Shown here: positions 1-9,245 of the stretch, piece after piece
How positions within the stretch are numbered: the stretch's first letter is position 1
Layout of the letters: each line of letters opens with the position of its first letter
Source: Janthinobacterium sp. 17J80-10
Lineage (GTDB): Bacteria; Pseudomonadota; Gammaproteobacteria; Burkholderiales; Burkholderiaceae_D
Assembly: GCF_004114795.1 (NCBI RefSeq)
Contig: NZ_CP035311.1
Location: forward strand, 1,674,001-1,738,000
Reading direction: 5' to 3'
DNA: 64,000 nt
Notes under the pieces: model-generated
Databases searched by the model: none
Told to the model about the DNA's origin: nothing
What the model saw: the letters and a program-made list of their open reading frames with translations, nothing else
Made by a program: the position numbers and the translations under genes

Positions 1-573
1 CTGCTGCGCCATCATGTGGGTCAAGAGGGCGTAGGAGGCGATGTTGAAAGGCACGCCCAGGAAGATGTCGGCACTACGCTGGTACAGCTGGCATGACAGC
101 TTGCCGTCGGCGACATAGAACTGGAAGAAGGCATGGCAGGGCGGCAGTTTCATCTGTGGGATGTCGGCCACGTTCCAGGCCGAGACAATCATGCGGCGCG
201 AATCCGGGTTGTTCTTGATCTGTTCAAGCACCTGGGCGATCTGGTCGATGTGCTGGCCGTTCGGCGCCGGCCAGGAGCGCCACTGGTAGCCGTAGATCGG
301 CCCGAGGTTGCCTTCGGCATCGGCCCACTCATCCCAGATCGAGACGCCATTATCCTTCAGGTACCTGGTGTTGGTGGAGCCGGCGAGGAACCAGATCAGC
401 TCGTGGATGATCGACTTCAGGTGCAGCTTCTTGGTCGTCACCAGCGGGAAGCCTTCCTGCAAATTGAAACGCATCTGGTAACCGAACACCGAACGGGTCC
501 CGGTGCCGGTGCGGTCGGTTTTTACGGTGCCATGTTGCTGCACATGGCGCATGAAGTCGAGGTATTGGCGCAT
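1..573 (-). CDS. thyA: thymidylate synthase, 3' end cut by window edge
   Basis: This gene encodes thymidylate synthase, which methylates dUMP to dTMP using 5,10-methylenetetrahydrofolate. The first 191 codons are present and the gene runs off the left edge. The start is the ATG at 573-571 ([11 protein letters not shown]). Family hallmarks are visible: the folate/phosphate region with DRTGTGT near residues 20-26, a WDEWAD segment, the Trp-rich IYGYQWRSW block, [10 protein letters not shown], and the catalytic Cys in [12 protein letters not shown] followed by QRSADIFLG. The protein is of the short E. coli-like type (family about 264 residues), so roughly 70 residues are missing. It is separated by 87 bases from the end of the next minus-strand gene, so co-transcription with the exporter upstream is possible but unproven. 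Confidence 0.97.
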   Translation of the reverse strand, partial: MRQYLDFMRHVQQHGTVKTDRTGTGTRSVFGYQMRFNLQEGFPLVTTKKLHLKSIIHELIWFLAGSTNTRYLKDNGVSIWDEWADAEGNLGPIYGYQWRSWPAPNGQHIDQIAQVLEQIKNNPDSRRMIVSAWNVADIPQMKLPPCHAFFQFYVADGKLSCQLYQRSADIFLGVPFNIASYALLTHMMAQQ

Positions 574-660
574 GGATGAATCTCGGTTGGCATTTTAGCT
601 GGCGGACTTGGCCCGCTATATTGCCTGCCATTGTAGCGTAACTGCGATGACGCCCGCCGT

Positions 661-2451
661 TCAGGCCTGGCCGAACTGCAGCGCCGCCAGGCTGGCGTAC
701 AGGCCACCTTGCGCCACCAGTTGCGCATGCGTGCCGGTTTCGACAATCCTGCCGTGTTCCATGACGACGATCCGGTCGGCGCGCTGCACCGTCGCCAGGC
801 GGTGGGCAATGACAAGCGTGGTACGGCCTTCCATCGCCGCCTCCAGCGCGCCCTGGACCAGGCGTTCGGACTCCGCATCCAGCGCGCTGGTGGCTTCGTC
901 GAGCAACAGCAATGGCGGGTTTTTCAGGAGCGCGCGGGCAATGGCAATGCGCTGGCGCTGGCCGCCGGAGAGACGCACGCCGCGTTCGCCGAGGAAGGTG
1001 CGATAGCCTTCCGGCAGCCGCTCGATGAATTCGTGCGCCGCCGCCATTTTTGCGGCGGCGGCCACTTCCTCGTCACTGGCGCCGGGACGGCCGTAGCGGA
1101 TGTTTTCCATCGCATCGGCAGAAAAAATCACGGTATCCTGCGGCACGATGCCGATAGCGCCGCGCAATGCCTGCAGGTCGAGCCGACGTATATCCATGCC
1201 ATCGAGCGCGATCTGTCCCTGCTGCGGATCGTAAAAGCGCAGCAGCAACTGGAACAGCGTGGTTTTTCCCGCGCCGGAGGGACCGACGATGGCCACCGTC
1301 TCGCCCGGTGCGATGGATAGCGTGAGGTGCGACAGGGCCAGTGTTTGCGGGCGTGAAGGATAGCTGAAGCCGACATCGGACAACGTCAGCGCGGCGCCGC
1401 TTTGGGCCAGTTGCGGCAGGGCGTGCGGATGCGCCGGGGTTTGCACCGGCGAGCTGAGCGCCAGCAGTTCCAGCAGGCGCTCGGTGGCGCCGGCGGCACG
1501 CTGCGCTTCGCCCAATACTTCCGAAAGCGCGCCGATGGCACCGGCAACGATGACGGCGTAGAGGATGAACTGCCCCAGTTCGCCTGCTGTCATGCTGCCG
1601 TCGAGCACGGCTTTCGCGCCCAGCCAGAGCACGAATACGATAGCGCCGAACACCAGCAGGATCGCCAGCGCCGTCAGTTGCGAACGGGCGCGGATACGGG
1701 CGGTGGCCGTCATGAAAGCGCGTTCGACCGTGACGCCGAAGCGTTGCGACTCGCGTCCTTCCTGCGTGTAGGCCTGCACCGTCGGCATGGCGTTAAGGAT
1801 TTCACCGGCCAGCGCCGAGGCATCGGCGATGCGGTCTTGCGAATCGCGCGAGAGCTTGCGCACGCGCCGGCCGAACAGGATGATGGGCACGACCACCAGT
1901 GCCAGCAATACGACAATCAGGGCAGACAATTTGACGCTGGTGAAGAACAGCATGGCCATGCCGCCGACGAAGAGGAGGGCATTGCGCAAGGCCATCGAGA
2001 TGCTGGTGCCCACCAGCGCCTGGATCAGGGTGGTATCCGTGGTCAGGCGAGAGAGCACCTCGCCGGTCTTTGCGGTTTCGAAAAATTGCGGACTCTGGTT
2101 GACGACATGCTGGTAGACGGCGCTGCGCAAGTCGGCGGTGACGCGCTCGCCCAGCCACGACACCATGTAAAAACGTGCCGCCGTGGCCAGCGCGAGGATG
2201 CCGGCGACGCCGAACAGCGCGAGGAAATAACGATCGATATGGGCAGTGCTGGCAATGCCCGCGCCGCTGGCGGCGCCAAAACCGAGGTCGACCATTTGCC
2301 GGAACGCGTAAGGTATGGCAAGGGTAGCGCCGGCCGCAACCAGCAAGGCGATGCCGGCCAGGATGAAACGGCGCAGGTAGGGACGCAGGAAGGGCAGCAG
2401 TGCAGCCAGCGTGGCAAGGCTGCCTTTGGCACGGGGATCGGGTGATGTCAT
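661..2451 (-). CDS. MsbA-like ABC exporter (fused membrane and ATPase domains)
   Basis: This is a half-transporter of the lipid/multidrug exporter class, expected in the inner membrane as a homodimer. Residues about 20-310 form the six-helix type-1 exporter domain. The nucleotide-binding domain follows with Walker A GPSGAGKTT near 387-395, signature LSGGQRQR near 492, and Walker B LLLLDEATSALD near 515. The 596-residue length is normal for MsbA/LmrA-type proteins. Its ATG overlaps the stop of the preceding lipocalin-like gene by four bases (ATGA), so it is the last gene of a long minus-strand operon. The family is certain but the substrate is not. True MsbA (lipid A flippase) is usually linked to lpxK, which is not seen here, so I do not assign msbA. 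Confidence 0.93.
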   Translation of the reverse strand: MTSPDPRAKGSLATLAALLPFLRPYLRRFILAGIALLVAAGATLAIPYAFRQMVDLGFGAASGAGIASTAHIDRYFLALFGVAGILALATAARFYMVSWLGERVTADLRSAVYQHVVNQSPQFFETAKTGEVLSRLTTDTTLIQALVGTSISMALRNALLFVGGMAMLFFTSVKLSALIVVLLALVVVPIILFGRRVRKLSRDSQDRIADASALAGEILNAMPTVQAYTQEGRESQRFGVTVERAFMTATARIRARSQLTALAILLVFGAIVFVLWLGAKAVLDGSMTAGELGQFILYAVIVAGAIGALSEVLGEAQRAAGATERLLELLALSSPVQTPAHPHALPQLAQSGAALTLSDVGFSYPSRPQTLALSHLTLSIAPGETVAIVGPSGAGKTTLFQLLLRFYDPQQGQIALDGMDIRRLDLQALRGAIGIVPQDTVIFSADAMENIRYGRPGASDEEVAAAAKMAAAHEFIERLPEGYRTFLGERGVRLSGGQRQRIAIARALLKNPPLLLLDEATSALDAESERLVQGALEAAMEGRTTLVIAHRLATVQRADRIVVMEHGRIVETGTHAQLVAQGGLYASLAALQFGQA

Positions 2452-3527
2452 AATTTCAGTGGCTTTACATAGCCGGTCAGTTCGAGGTAACCGCGGCCGG
2501 CAGGCTTGCCGTCGCGGCGCAGGGTAACGGCGCCTTCCCAGTAGACTGCGCCGGTGGACTGGCGCGAATCGAGTTCCTGGTCATTTTGCAGGGGCGAGAT
2601 TTCCCACGCGAGGGGGCCAGCCGCGAGGGTTTGCGCCACCGGGTAGCGGGCATCGGTGCGCGGCGAACGCCAGTGGCGCACCGCATTGAAACTAACCTGG
2701 TCGGGCGCGTATTGCGTGACGCGTCCGCCGGCATCGCGCAGAGCAGCATGCGCCCACAATTTCTTGCCATCCTTGCCGCGAATCTGGAAAGCCATCAGGG
2801 CACTGCCGTCGTCGAGGTTGGCGCCCAGCCAGTCCCATCCGGCGGCATTTTCATCGAGCACGCTGGTGGACCACTCATGGTCGAGCCACGCCGTGCCGCT
2901 GACGGATTGCGCCTGGCCGCCTCGCATCACGCTGCCGCTGACCTGCAACTGCGGCTGGCTGTAATAATAACTGGCCTGTTCCGGGCGCGGCCCCTTGCGC
3001 GAAAAGCCGCCTTCGCCTTGAAGCATCGGCGGCTGGCTGGGCGAAAGTTCAAGCGTGAGGGAAAAGTCGCGCGCGGCGATGTCGGCATGGTAGCGCCCGT
3101 CGGCGGCGCGGCGCAGCCGCCAGCTGTCGAGCTTGACGTCGGTGTCGTCCTGCTTGGCGTAAGCCAGGCCAAAGCCTTCGCGGGCGCTCTTCTGGTCATG
3201 CAGGAGCTTGTCCTGTCCGGGGTCGGACAGGGCAGCATGGGCAATGATCAGTTGCTGCGGCGCGAAGCGGCTGGGGTTGGCGCGGTCATGGTCGGTAGCG
3301 GAACGGAAGAACGTGATCTGGAAGCCGAGGGGCTTCCCCTGCGGCGTCTGCAGCCAGCCCGTGACGTACCACCACTCGGTGCGAAACCCGGGATGGGCGC
3401 CGTGGTCGCGCGGGAAGGCAAAGGGTTTGCCCGGCACGACGCTGGCCGGCACAGGTCGTGCGGCAAATGCCGCGCCGGTGCTGACGGCCAGCGCCAGCCA
3501 GGCCAGGATGCCGATGATCTTTTTCAT
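2448..3527 (-). CDS. AttH/CrtC-family lipocalin-like periplasmic protein
   Basis: This is a 359-residue secreted protein of the AttH / hydroxyneurosporene-dehydrogenase-like (CrtC, Pfam PF07143) family, which folds as a double calycin. An N-terminal signal peptide (MKKIIGILAWLALAVSTGAAFA) is followed by the family hallmark FPRDHGAHP...TEWWYVTG. WLDHEWS and a WDW motif follow near the middle. The start at 3527 is chosen because the signal peptide begins there and because the upstream permease stop overlaps it by one base (TAATG). AttH homologues are classically encoded next to a LolD-like ATPase and FtsX-like permease (attEFGH-type loci), exactly as here. Carotenoid hydratase activity is unlikely in this context. 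The true ligand, perhaps a lipid or hydrophobic molecule, is unknown. Confidence 0.88.
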   Translation of the reverse strand: MKKIIGILAWLALAVSTGAAFAARPVPASVVPGKPFAFPRDHGAHPGFRTEWWYVTGWLQTPQGKPLGFQITFFRSATDHDRANPSRFAPQQLIIAHAALSDPGQDKLLHDQKSAREGFGLAYAKQDDTDVKLDSWRLRRAADGRYHADIAARDFSLTLELSPSQPPMLQGEGGFSRKGPRPEQASYYYSQPQLQVSGSVMRGGQAQSVSGTAWLDHEWSTSVLDENAAGWDWLGANLDDGSALMAFQIRGKDGKKLWAHAALRDAGGRVTQYAPDQVSFNAVRHWRSPRTDARYPVAQTLAAGPLAWEISPLQNDQELDSRQSTGAVYWEGAVTLRRDGKPAGRGYLELTGYVKPLKL

Positions 3528-6082
3528 TACCAGTCCTCCCGTACTGCACGCACCGCATTGCCCGATACCGCGTGGCGCCCGGCCACTACTGCCGTCAGCG
3601 TGGCCGAAACGAGCAGGACCAAAGCGACGCTGGCCAGCAATCCCCAAGGCAGATGCAGCTGCATGCTCCAGTGGAACGATTGCGGATTGACGACGTAGAC
3701 CAGGATGAGGCTGATGGCAAAGCCCAGCGCAAATCCGGCGGCGATGCCGATGGACGTCAACAGCAAGCCTTCGATGGCGAGGATGCGCAAAACCTGGCTG
3801 CGGGTGACGCCGATGTGGCGCAGCATGCCGAATTCGCGCGCGCGCGCGATGGTCTGGGCGGAAAAGGTGGTAGCCACGCCGAACAGGCCGATCAGTACGG
3901 CGACGGCTTCCAGGAGATAGGTCACGGCGAAGCTGCGGTCGAAGATTTTCAGGCTGGCGGCGCGGATTTCACCGGGTTGGGAAAATTCCAGCGCTGGGCC
4001 GAAGGGCAGGCGTTGCAATGCCGTGATCGTTTGCTCGGGTGTATTGCCGGGGGCAAGCCACAGGCCGGCATTTTCAGCCTGCATGTCGCCGCTCAGGCGC
4101 CGGTAGTCTTGCGCGCGCATCTGGATGGCGCCGAACTGGCGCACGTAGTCGCGCCAGATCCCGGCGACGATGACTTCCTGTAGTCGGCCACCGAGCGGCA
4201 ATTGCAGGCGGCTGCCAGGACGGTAGCCGTACAGGTCGACCATCGCTTCCGACACCCACACGGGAACGGCACCCCGGGGAATGGCTTGCAGCGGCGCGGG
4301 ATCGTCCATGAGGGCGAGTGACTTGCCCGGATCCTGCAGGTCGATATTGCGCGCGATCAAGGCTACGTCCGGGCGGGTCGGGTCGAGCGTCAGTTGCGTC
4401 ATGCGCAGGAAGTCGGTGCGGGCGACGCCGGGTACCGTGGCGATAGCGGCCTGTTCAGTCAGGTCGAAGCCGGCGGTATCACCGCTGCCGGCGGCCTGCA
4501 CGTACAGGTCGGCGGGCAATACCCGCGCCAGCCAGTCGTCCACCGAGATCCGAAAACTTGCCACCATGATTCCCATCGCCACCATCAGGCTGAAGCTCGA
4601 CAGCACGCCGCCCAGGGCGATTGATGCGTGGCCGGGGGCGTTGGCCAGGCGCGCCAGGCCCAGCGTGGCCGCTGCGCCCGCGCCGAGCTTCGTTGCCCGA
4701 CGCGCCAGCCAGCCGAAGGCCACAGCTGCCAGACGCGGCATGAGGGCGATGCCGCCGACCAGCAGGAGCGCCACTGCAAGATAGCCGAATACCGGCAAGC
4801 CCGCCAGTGGCGGCAAGCGGGCAAAGAGAATGCCGATAACCAGGCAAGCCAGCGCCGGCCACGGCGTTGCCAGGCGCGACAGGGCGCCTTCCTCGCTGCC
4901 GGCCTTCAGTGCCGGCGCCGGCTTCGCGCGCGCCGCTTCCCAGGCAGGGACAGCGCTGCCGAGTATCGCAATGCCGGTGCCAAGCAGGAAAAACAGCAGG
5001 GCGGCGCCCGGGGCGAAGGCGACGCTGGGTTGCACGCCGGGAAAGTAGCCGCCGCCCAGGTCGGCGCCGAAGTAGCGCAGGGCCGCAGCTGCAGCGGCAA
5101 AGCCGCCGAGCAGGCCCAGCTGGGAACCTGCCGTCCCCAGCAAGGCGCCCTCGGCCAGCAGTTGCAGCAGCAACTGGCGCCGTGTCAGGCCGAGCACGCG
5201 CAGCAGCGCCAGCTGGCTGCGGCGGCGGATCACCGCCTGTGCCTGGCTGGAAAACACCAGGAATGCACCCGTGAACAAGGCCACTAGTGCCAGTACATTC
5301 AGATTGACGCGATAGGCACGCGACATGCTGGCGGTGCGTGTCTGCTGTTCCTGCGGCAGGCTGACGAGTGCCTGTCCGGCCCACTGCTGCTGCAATTGCC
5401 GCTGCACGGCGGCACGGTCGGCGCCTGCCTGCAATTTGAGGTCGATGCGCGAGAGTTGCCCGAGGCGATGCAGTCTCCACTGCAGCGCGCCAATATCCAT
5501 GACGGCGAGGCGCTGGCCGGGGCGCGCGCCGGTGAGCGTGCCAGCCACGAGCAGGGTGAGCGTGCCGGTGCCGGCACGCACCTGGATTGGCTGGCCCGGC
5601 TGCACCTGCAGCCATTGCAGCGCCGCGGGCGACAGGAAGATGGAGTCGTCGGCGAGCGTGTCGTTGCGGTTGCCTGCGAGGACGGTGCCGATCAGTTCTG
5701 GCGTCACCGCTGCGGCACGGAAGACGTCGACACCGATGATCTTCAGCGGCCTGTTCTGGCCGGGAAGGGCCGCGTCGAGTTCCAGGACCGGGCTTGCTGC
5801 CGCAACGCCAGGGTGCTGCGCGAGGGCTGGATAGAGCGCTTCGTCGAACCACTCCTGCCTGCCGCGGACCTGCAAGTCGGCCTGGCCGGACAGCGTTTGC
5901 ACTGCGGCGGAAAATTCATGCAGGGCGGCGCTGTTGATGAGGTGGATGGCAAAGCCGAGCGCCACGCCGACGGCGATGGCGAAAATGGCGACTGCGCTGC
6001 GCAGCGGATGGGCGCGCCATTCGCCGGCGAGCAGCCAGCCCATCAGGCGCCGAAGGGAGTTGCTGCGGGAACGGGGGCGCAT
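3527..6082 (-). CDS. FtsX/MacB-type ABC transporter permease (large, duplicated)
   Basis: This 851-residue inner-membrane protein has a duplicated type-7 (FtsX/LolCE/MacB) architecture. There is a first helix at about 28-48 followed by a large periplasmic domain, then clusters of helices around 265-290, 320-350 and 370-395. A second MacB-like periplasmic section follows, and then three C-terminal helices with the conserved REFGMLRHIGVTRSQVLRILAIEG loop-type sequence. Start 6082 (MRPRSRSN) is preferred over an upstream in-frame ATG because it lies one base past the stop of the ATPase gene. It should pair with that ATPase and with the AttH-like protein downstream to extract or move a hydrophobic substrate at the outer leaflet. 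The substrate is not known. Confidence 0.9.
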   Translation of the reverse strand: MRPRSRSNSLRRLMGWLLAGEWRAHPLRSAVAIFAIAVGVALGFAIHLINSAALHEFSAAVQTLSGQADLQVRGRQEWFDEALYPALAQHPGVAAASPVLELDAALPGQNRPLKIIGVDVFRAAAVTPELIGTVLAGNRNDTLADDSIFLSPAALQWLQVQPGQPIQVRAGTGTLTLLVAGTLTGARPGQRLAVMDIGALQWRLHRLGQLSRIDLKLQAGADRAAVQRQLQQQWAGQALVSLPQEQQTRTASMSRAYRVNLNVLALVALFTGAFLVFSSQAQAVIRRRSQLALLRVLGLTRRQLLLQLLAEGALLGTAGSQLGLLGGFAAAAAALRYFGADLGGGYFPGVQPSVAFAPGAALLFFLLGTGIAILGSAVPAWEAARAKPAPALKAGSEEGALSRLATPWPALACLVIGILFARLPPLAGLPVFGYLAVALLLVGGIALMPRLAAVAFGWLARRATKLGAGAAATLGLARLANAPGHASIALGGVLSSFSLMVAMGIMVASFRISVDDWLARVLPADLYVQAAGSGDTAGFDLTEQAAIATVPGVARTDFLRMTQLTLDPTRPDVALIARNIDLQDPGKSLALMDDPAPLQAIPRGAVPVWVSEAMVDLYGYRPGSRLQLPLGGRLQEVIVAGIWRDYVRQFGAIQMRAQDYRRLSGDMQAENAGLWLAPGNTPEQTITALQRLPFGPALEFSQPGEIRAASLKIFDRSFAVTYLLEAVAVLIGLFGVATTFSAQTIARAREFGMLRHIGVTRSQVLRILAIEGLLLTSIGIAAGFALGFAISLILVYVVNPQSFHWSMQLHLPWGLLASVALVLLVSATLTAVVAGRHAVSGNAVRAVREDW

Positions 6083-6083
6083 G

Positions 6084-6731
6084 TCAGGCCGGGCGCAAGC
6101 CATCCCGGCCCAGCACCAGCACGCGGTCCGCGCTGGCCGCTGCTGCTGGCGAATGGGTCACCAGGATGGCGGTGGCGCCGCTGGCCTTAATTTCTTCGCG
6201 CAGCAATTGCTGGACGCCATGCGCGGTTTCGGGGTCGAGATTGCCGGTTGGCTCGTCGGCCAGCAGCAGGCGGGGGCGGTGGACCAGCGCGCGGGCAATC
6301 GCCACGCGCTGCAACTCACCGCCGGACAGCTGTCGCGGAAAATCCGTGCCGCGTCCATCCAGCCCGACTGCCGCCAGCATTTGTCCCGCGCGCTCCTGCG
6401 GCAAGCTGTTGAGCAGCAGCGGCAAGCCGATGTTTTGCAACAGGTTCAGGTGGGGCAGGATATGGAATGCCTGGAAGATGAAACCGAACTTTTCGCCACG
6501 CAGGCGCGTCGCGGCATCATCATCGAGCGCGGAAATCGTCACGCCGTCGACGACTACTTCGCCGGAATCAGGCGTATCCAGGCCGGCGATGATGTTGAGA
6601 AGGGTCGATTTGCCAACGCCCGATTCACCCATGATGGCGACATATTCGCCTGGTGCAAATTGCCACGACAGGTTCGACAATACCTGGCGCCCGTTGGTAT
6701 AGGCCTTGCAGAGATGGCGCAATTCCAGCAT
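6084..6731 (-). CDS. LolD-like ABC transporter ATPase
   Basis: This is a 215-residue cytoplasmic ATPase of the LolD/MacB/FtsE group. Walker A is GESGVGKST (about residues 34-42), followed by a Q-loop, the LSGGELQRVAIARAL signature (about 136-150), and [12 protein letters not shown] as Walker B, which is characteristic of this group. It is encoded directly before the FtsX-type permease, with one base between the stop and the permease start, so the two form one complex. It begins seven bases after the PhnE-like permease gene, which places the importer genes and this export-type system in one transcription unit. It is not LolD itself, since lolC/lolE are absent. Confidence 0.92.
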   Translation of the reverse strand: MLELRHLCKAYTNGRQVLSNLSWQFAPGEYVAIMGESGVGKSTLLNIIAGLDTPDSGEVVVDGVTISALDDDAATRLRGEKFGFIFQAFHILPHLNLLQNIGLPLLLNSLPQERAGQMLAAVGLDGRGTDFPRQLSGGELQRVAIARALVHRPRLLLADEPTGNLDPETAHGVQQLLREEIKASGATAILVTHSPAAAASADRVLVLGRDGLRPA

Positions 6732-6738
6732 GGTGCTC

Positions 6739-7545
6739 CTAGCGGGTCATGCCGCGACGCAGGGCGAAGCTTGCGGCATCGACTGCGGCCACCAGCAGCA
6801 GCATGGCAACGATGACACTGGCGGCTTGCTGCATCTGAAACAGCGAAAGATGGTATTTGAGCATCTGGCCGAGTCCGCCGGCACCCACTACGCCCAGCAC
6901 GGCGGCAGCGCGGATATTGTTTTCCCAGCGGTACAGCGTGTAAGACATGATCTGCGGCATGGCCTGTGGCAGGGTGGCGTACAGGAAGGCGGCCGCTGGC
7001 CTGGCGCCATTGATGCGCAAGGTTTCTTCTGGTTGCGGCGGCAGGTTTTCCATGGCGTCGGCAAACAGCCGCCCCAACACGCCAGCGGTATGGGCTGCCA
7101 GGGCGACGGTGCCGGCGAAGGGTCCCAGTCCGGCCGCAATCAGCAGGATCGACGCCCATACCAGTTCCGGCACGGAGCGCAAGACATTGAGCAGCATGCG
7201 CGTGGCCGCGCGCGGCCACGCGCCGAAACGCCCGGCCGCAGGCAGCGCCAGCGCCAGCCCCGCGATCGCCGCCAGCAGGGTGCCCAACGCCGACATGGCC
7301 AGCGTTTCGAAGGTGGCGCCGGCGACCTTGCGCAGGAATGCAGGCGCCAATTCCGGCGGGGCGAAGCCGTGCAGGAATTCTGCGGTGGTTTGCAGCGCAC
7401 TGGTACTGAACAGGTCGCGCCATTTCAGGGGCAGGGTGAAGAAGCTGGCGACAGTCAGCAAGAGAATTGCCGCCAGCAAAAGCAGCGTCTGCCAGTCGCG
7501 CGGGGGCGGCGCCGGCGGCACCAGTTTCAGCGGCTCGCTGCTCAT
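6739..7545 (-). CDS. PhnE-type ABC permease, second copy
   Basis: This 268-residue inner-membrane permease belongs to the phosphonate/phosphite (PhnE) family. It has about six helices and a cytoplasmic EAA-like loop (MENLPPQPEETLRINGARPAAAFLYATLPQ region) that contacts the ATPase. A C-terminal RWENNIRAAAVLGVVGAGGLGQ segment is diagnostic for PhnE proteins. The start at 7545 is chosen because its ATG overlaps the previous permease stop by four bases. It pairs with the neighbouring permease as a heterodimer with the PhnC-like ATPase. The binding protein of this operon is of the putative selenate type, so the cargo may be an oxyanion other than phosphonate. Confidence 0.88.
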   Translation of the reverse strand: MSSEPLKLVPPAPPPRDWQTLLLLAAILLLTVASFFTLPLKWRDLFSTSALQTTAEFLHGFAPPELAPAFLRKVAGATFETLAMSALGTLLAAIAGLALALPAAGRFGAWPRAATRMLLNVLRSVPELVWASILLIAAGLGPFAGTVALAAHTAGVLGRLFADAMENLPPQPEETLRINGARPAAAFLYATLPQAMPQIMSYTLYRWENNIRAAAVLGVVGAGGLGQMLKYHLSLFQMQQAASVIVAMLLLVAAVDAASFALRRGMTR

Positions 7546-8390
7546 CCCAGCCTCCGCCGCAGCAGCTTGCTGACGCCATCGGCGCACGCCACCAGCAGGA
7601 TAAATACCAGCAGCATGGTCGACACTTCGCCGCCGGCCAGCATTTTCGTGGATTCATCCATCCTTTGGCCGAGTCCGCCTGCGCCGACGAAGCCCATGAT
7701 GATCGAGCCGCGCACGGCGCACTCCCAGCGATAAACAGTGTAGGACACGAGCTCCGAGGCCGCTTGCGGCAGCGTGCCGTACAGTAGCGCCGACACGCGG
7801 GAACTGCCGCCTTTCAGGAGGGCTTGCGTGGCATGGGCATCCGTGGATTCGAGGATTTCGGCATACACCTTGCCGAGCATGCCGCAATAGGTCAGGGCGA
7901 TTGCCAGAACGCCGGCGGTCGGGCCGAGACCGACGATGCGCACGAACAGCAGCGCCCATACCAGTTCGGGAACGCTTCGCAGTCCGACCAGCAGCCAGCG
8001 CACGGCTTGCCGCAACAGCCATGCCGGCAGCCTCATGCGGCCGCCGCCGATGCGTGAAATGGAAAGCTGTTCATTGACGACGAACGTGAGCGGAATGGCG
8101 CCGGCGATCGCCAGCGCCAGGCCGGCAGTCGCCATGGCGACCGTCTCCCAGGTCGCGGTGGCGACCATGGCAAGGAATTCAGCCGAGTGCGCCGGCGGGA
8201 AGAAATCGGACAGAAACCGTCCGGTCGCCCTGAGGCTTTGCGTGTCGAGCAGGATCCAGGGCTTGAATTCGCTGGCGACCAGCATTGGCCACAGCAGCAG
8301 GATGCCGATGGCGACAATGGCCAGCCGCCAGCGCCAGGCTGGATCGGCGTATGGCGCAGAGGTGTATTGCGAAGTTGCTGCGGAAGACAT
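7542..8390 (-). CDS. PhnE-type ABC permease, first copy
   Basis: This 282-residue permease is homologous to the next gene and to PhnE. A first helix (LAIVAIGILLLWPMLVA) is followed by a long loop containing FLSDFFPPAHS, then five further helices. The EAA-like region carries ESTDAHATQALLKGGSS, and RWECAVRGSIIMGFVGAGGLGQ lies near the end. The ATG at 8390 overlaps the stop of the ATPase gene by one base (TGATG), giving translational coupling. Two tandem different PhnE permeases, rather than a homodimer of one, are seen in several PhnCDE-like importers. Family membership is secure; the substrate is inferred only from the binding protein. Confidence 0.88.
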   Translation of the reverse strand: MSSAATSQYTSAPYADPAWRWRLAIVAIGILLLWPMLVASEFKPWILLDTQSLRATGRFLSDFFPPAHSAEFLAMVATATWETVAMATAGLALAIAGAIPLTFVVNEQLSISRIGGGRMRLPAWLLRQAVRWLLVGLRSVPELVWALLFVRIVGLGPTAGVLAIALTYCGMLGKVYAEILESTDAHATQALLKGGSSRVSALLYGTLPQAASELVSYTVYRWECAVRGSIIMGFVGAGGLGQRMDESTKMLAGGEVSTMLLVFILLVACADGVSKLLRRRLG

Positions 8391-9214
8391 CAGAAGCAGC
8401 GGGTGATGGTGGGGGCTTGCTGCAGCTGGCTGTCGCTGTCGTCGTCGGCTGCGTGCAGGGGGGTGCTGGCGTGGCGATACAGCGCGGCAATCATGGCATC
8501 GGTGACGTCGTCGCGGGCGGCATCGAAAACGATGCGGCCGTCGCGCAGGCCGATGATGCGGGGGAAGTGCCGGCGCGCCAATTCGACCTGATGCAGGCTA
8601 CAAATCATTGCAGCCTTGCGCGATTGCGCTTCCTGCTGCAGCACTGTGAGCGTCTGCAGCGCCAGCGTCGGATCGAGTGCCGACAGCGGCTCGTCGACGA
8701 GCAGCGCCTCGGCGCCCGAAACCAGCAGGCGCGCCATGCCGCAGCGCTGGCGCTCGCCGCCGGACAGGCGGTCGACGCGGGAATACAGCTTGTCCTGCAG
8801 GTGAAAGTGGGCCAGCGCCTCATAAGCCAATTGCGGCTCGGCCGGCTTGAACAGCGAGCTGACGGCCCGGGCCAGGCTCCAGTGCGGCAGCCGGCCGGCC
8901 AGCACGGCGGTGACTACGCGCTGGCGCGGTGGCAGCGGCGGCGTCTGCGGCGCCAAAAATAGCCGCCGGCGCAGAGCGTGCCGCTGCGCATTGGAAAGCG
9001 CCCAGGGCGATGTGCCGAATACTTCCAGCGTGCCGGCATCGGGCCGGTGGGCGCAGGCAAGGGTATGCAGCAAGGTTGTCTTGCCGGCACCGGAAGGGCC
9101 GATCAGGGCGATCTGCTCGCCGGGTGCGACGGACAGGTTCAATTCGTGCAGGGCATGCGCAGCACCGGCGCCATGATGGCGCACCGACAGGTTGTTCAGA
9201 GAGAAAACAGTCAT
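8390..9214 (-). CDS. PhnC-type ABC transporter ATPase
   Basis: This 274-residue ATPase powers the two PhnE-like permeases. Walker A GPSGAGKTT lies at about residues 38-46. The signature is LSGGERQRCGMARLL and Walker B is ALLVDEPLSALDPTL. The H-loop is in CSLHQVELARRHFP, where the usual THD is replaced by SLHQ, as is typical of PhnC. The gene starts 31 bases after the binding-protein stop, so the order is binding protein, ATPase, permease, permease. The C-terminus is about 20 residues longer than E. coli PhnC and ends in a Cys-Phe. It is probably part of an oxyanion importer. Confidence 0.9.
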   Translation of the reverse strand: MTVFSLNNLSVRHHGAGAAHALHELNLSVAPGEQIALIGPSGAGKTTLLHTLACAHRPDAGTLEVFGTSPWALSNAQRHALRRRLFLAPQTPPLPPRQRVVTAVLAGRLPHWSLARAVSSLFKPAEPQLAYEALAHFHLQDKLYSRVDRLSGGERQRCGMARLLVSGAEALLVDEPLSALDPTLALQTLTVLQQEAQSRKAAMICSLHQVELARRHFPRIIGLRDGRIVFDAARDDVTDAMIAALYRHASTPLHAADDDSDSQLQQAPTITRCF

Positions 9215-9245
9215 GCTGGCGTCAAGCCCTGTGCGAATGGCGTGC

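Noticed and set aside
2448-3527. Carotenoid 1,2-hydratase (CrtC) activity
   Set aside because: The family name comes from CrtC, but no carotenoid genes are near and the neighbours are of the AttEFGH transport type.
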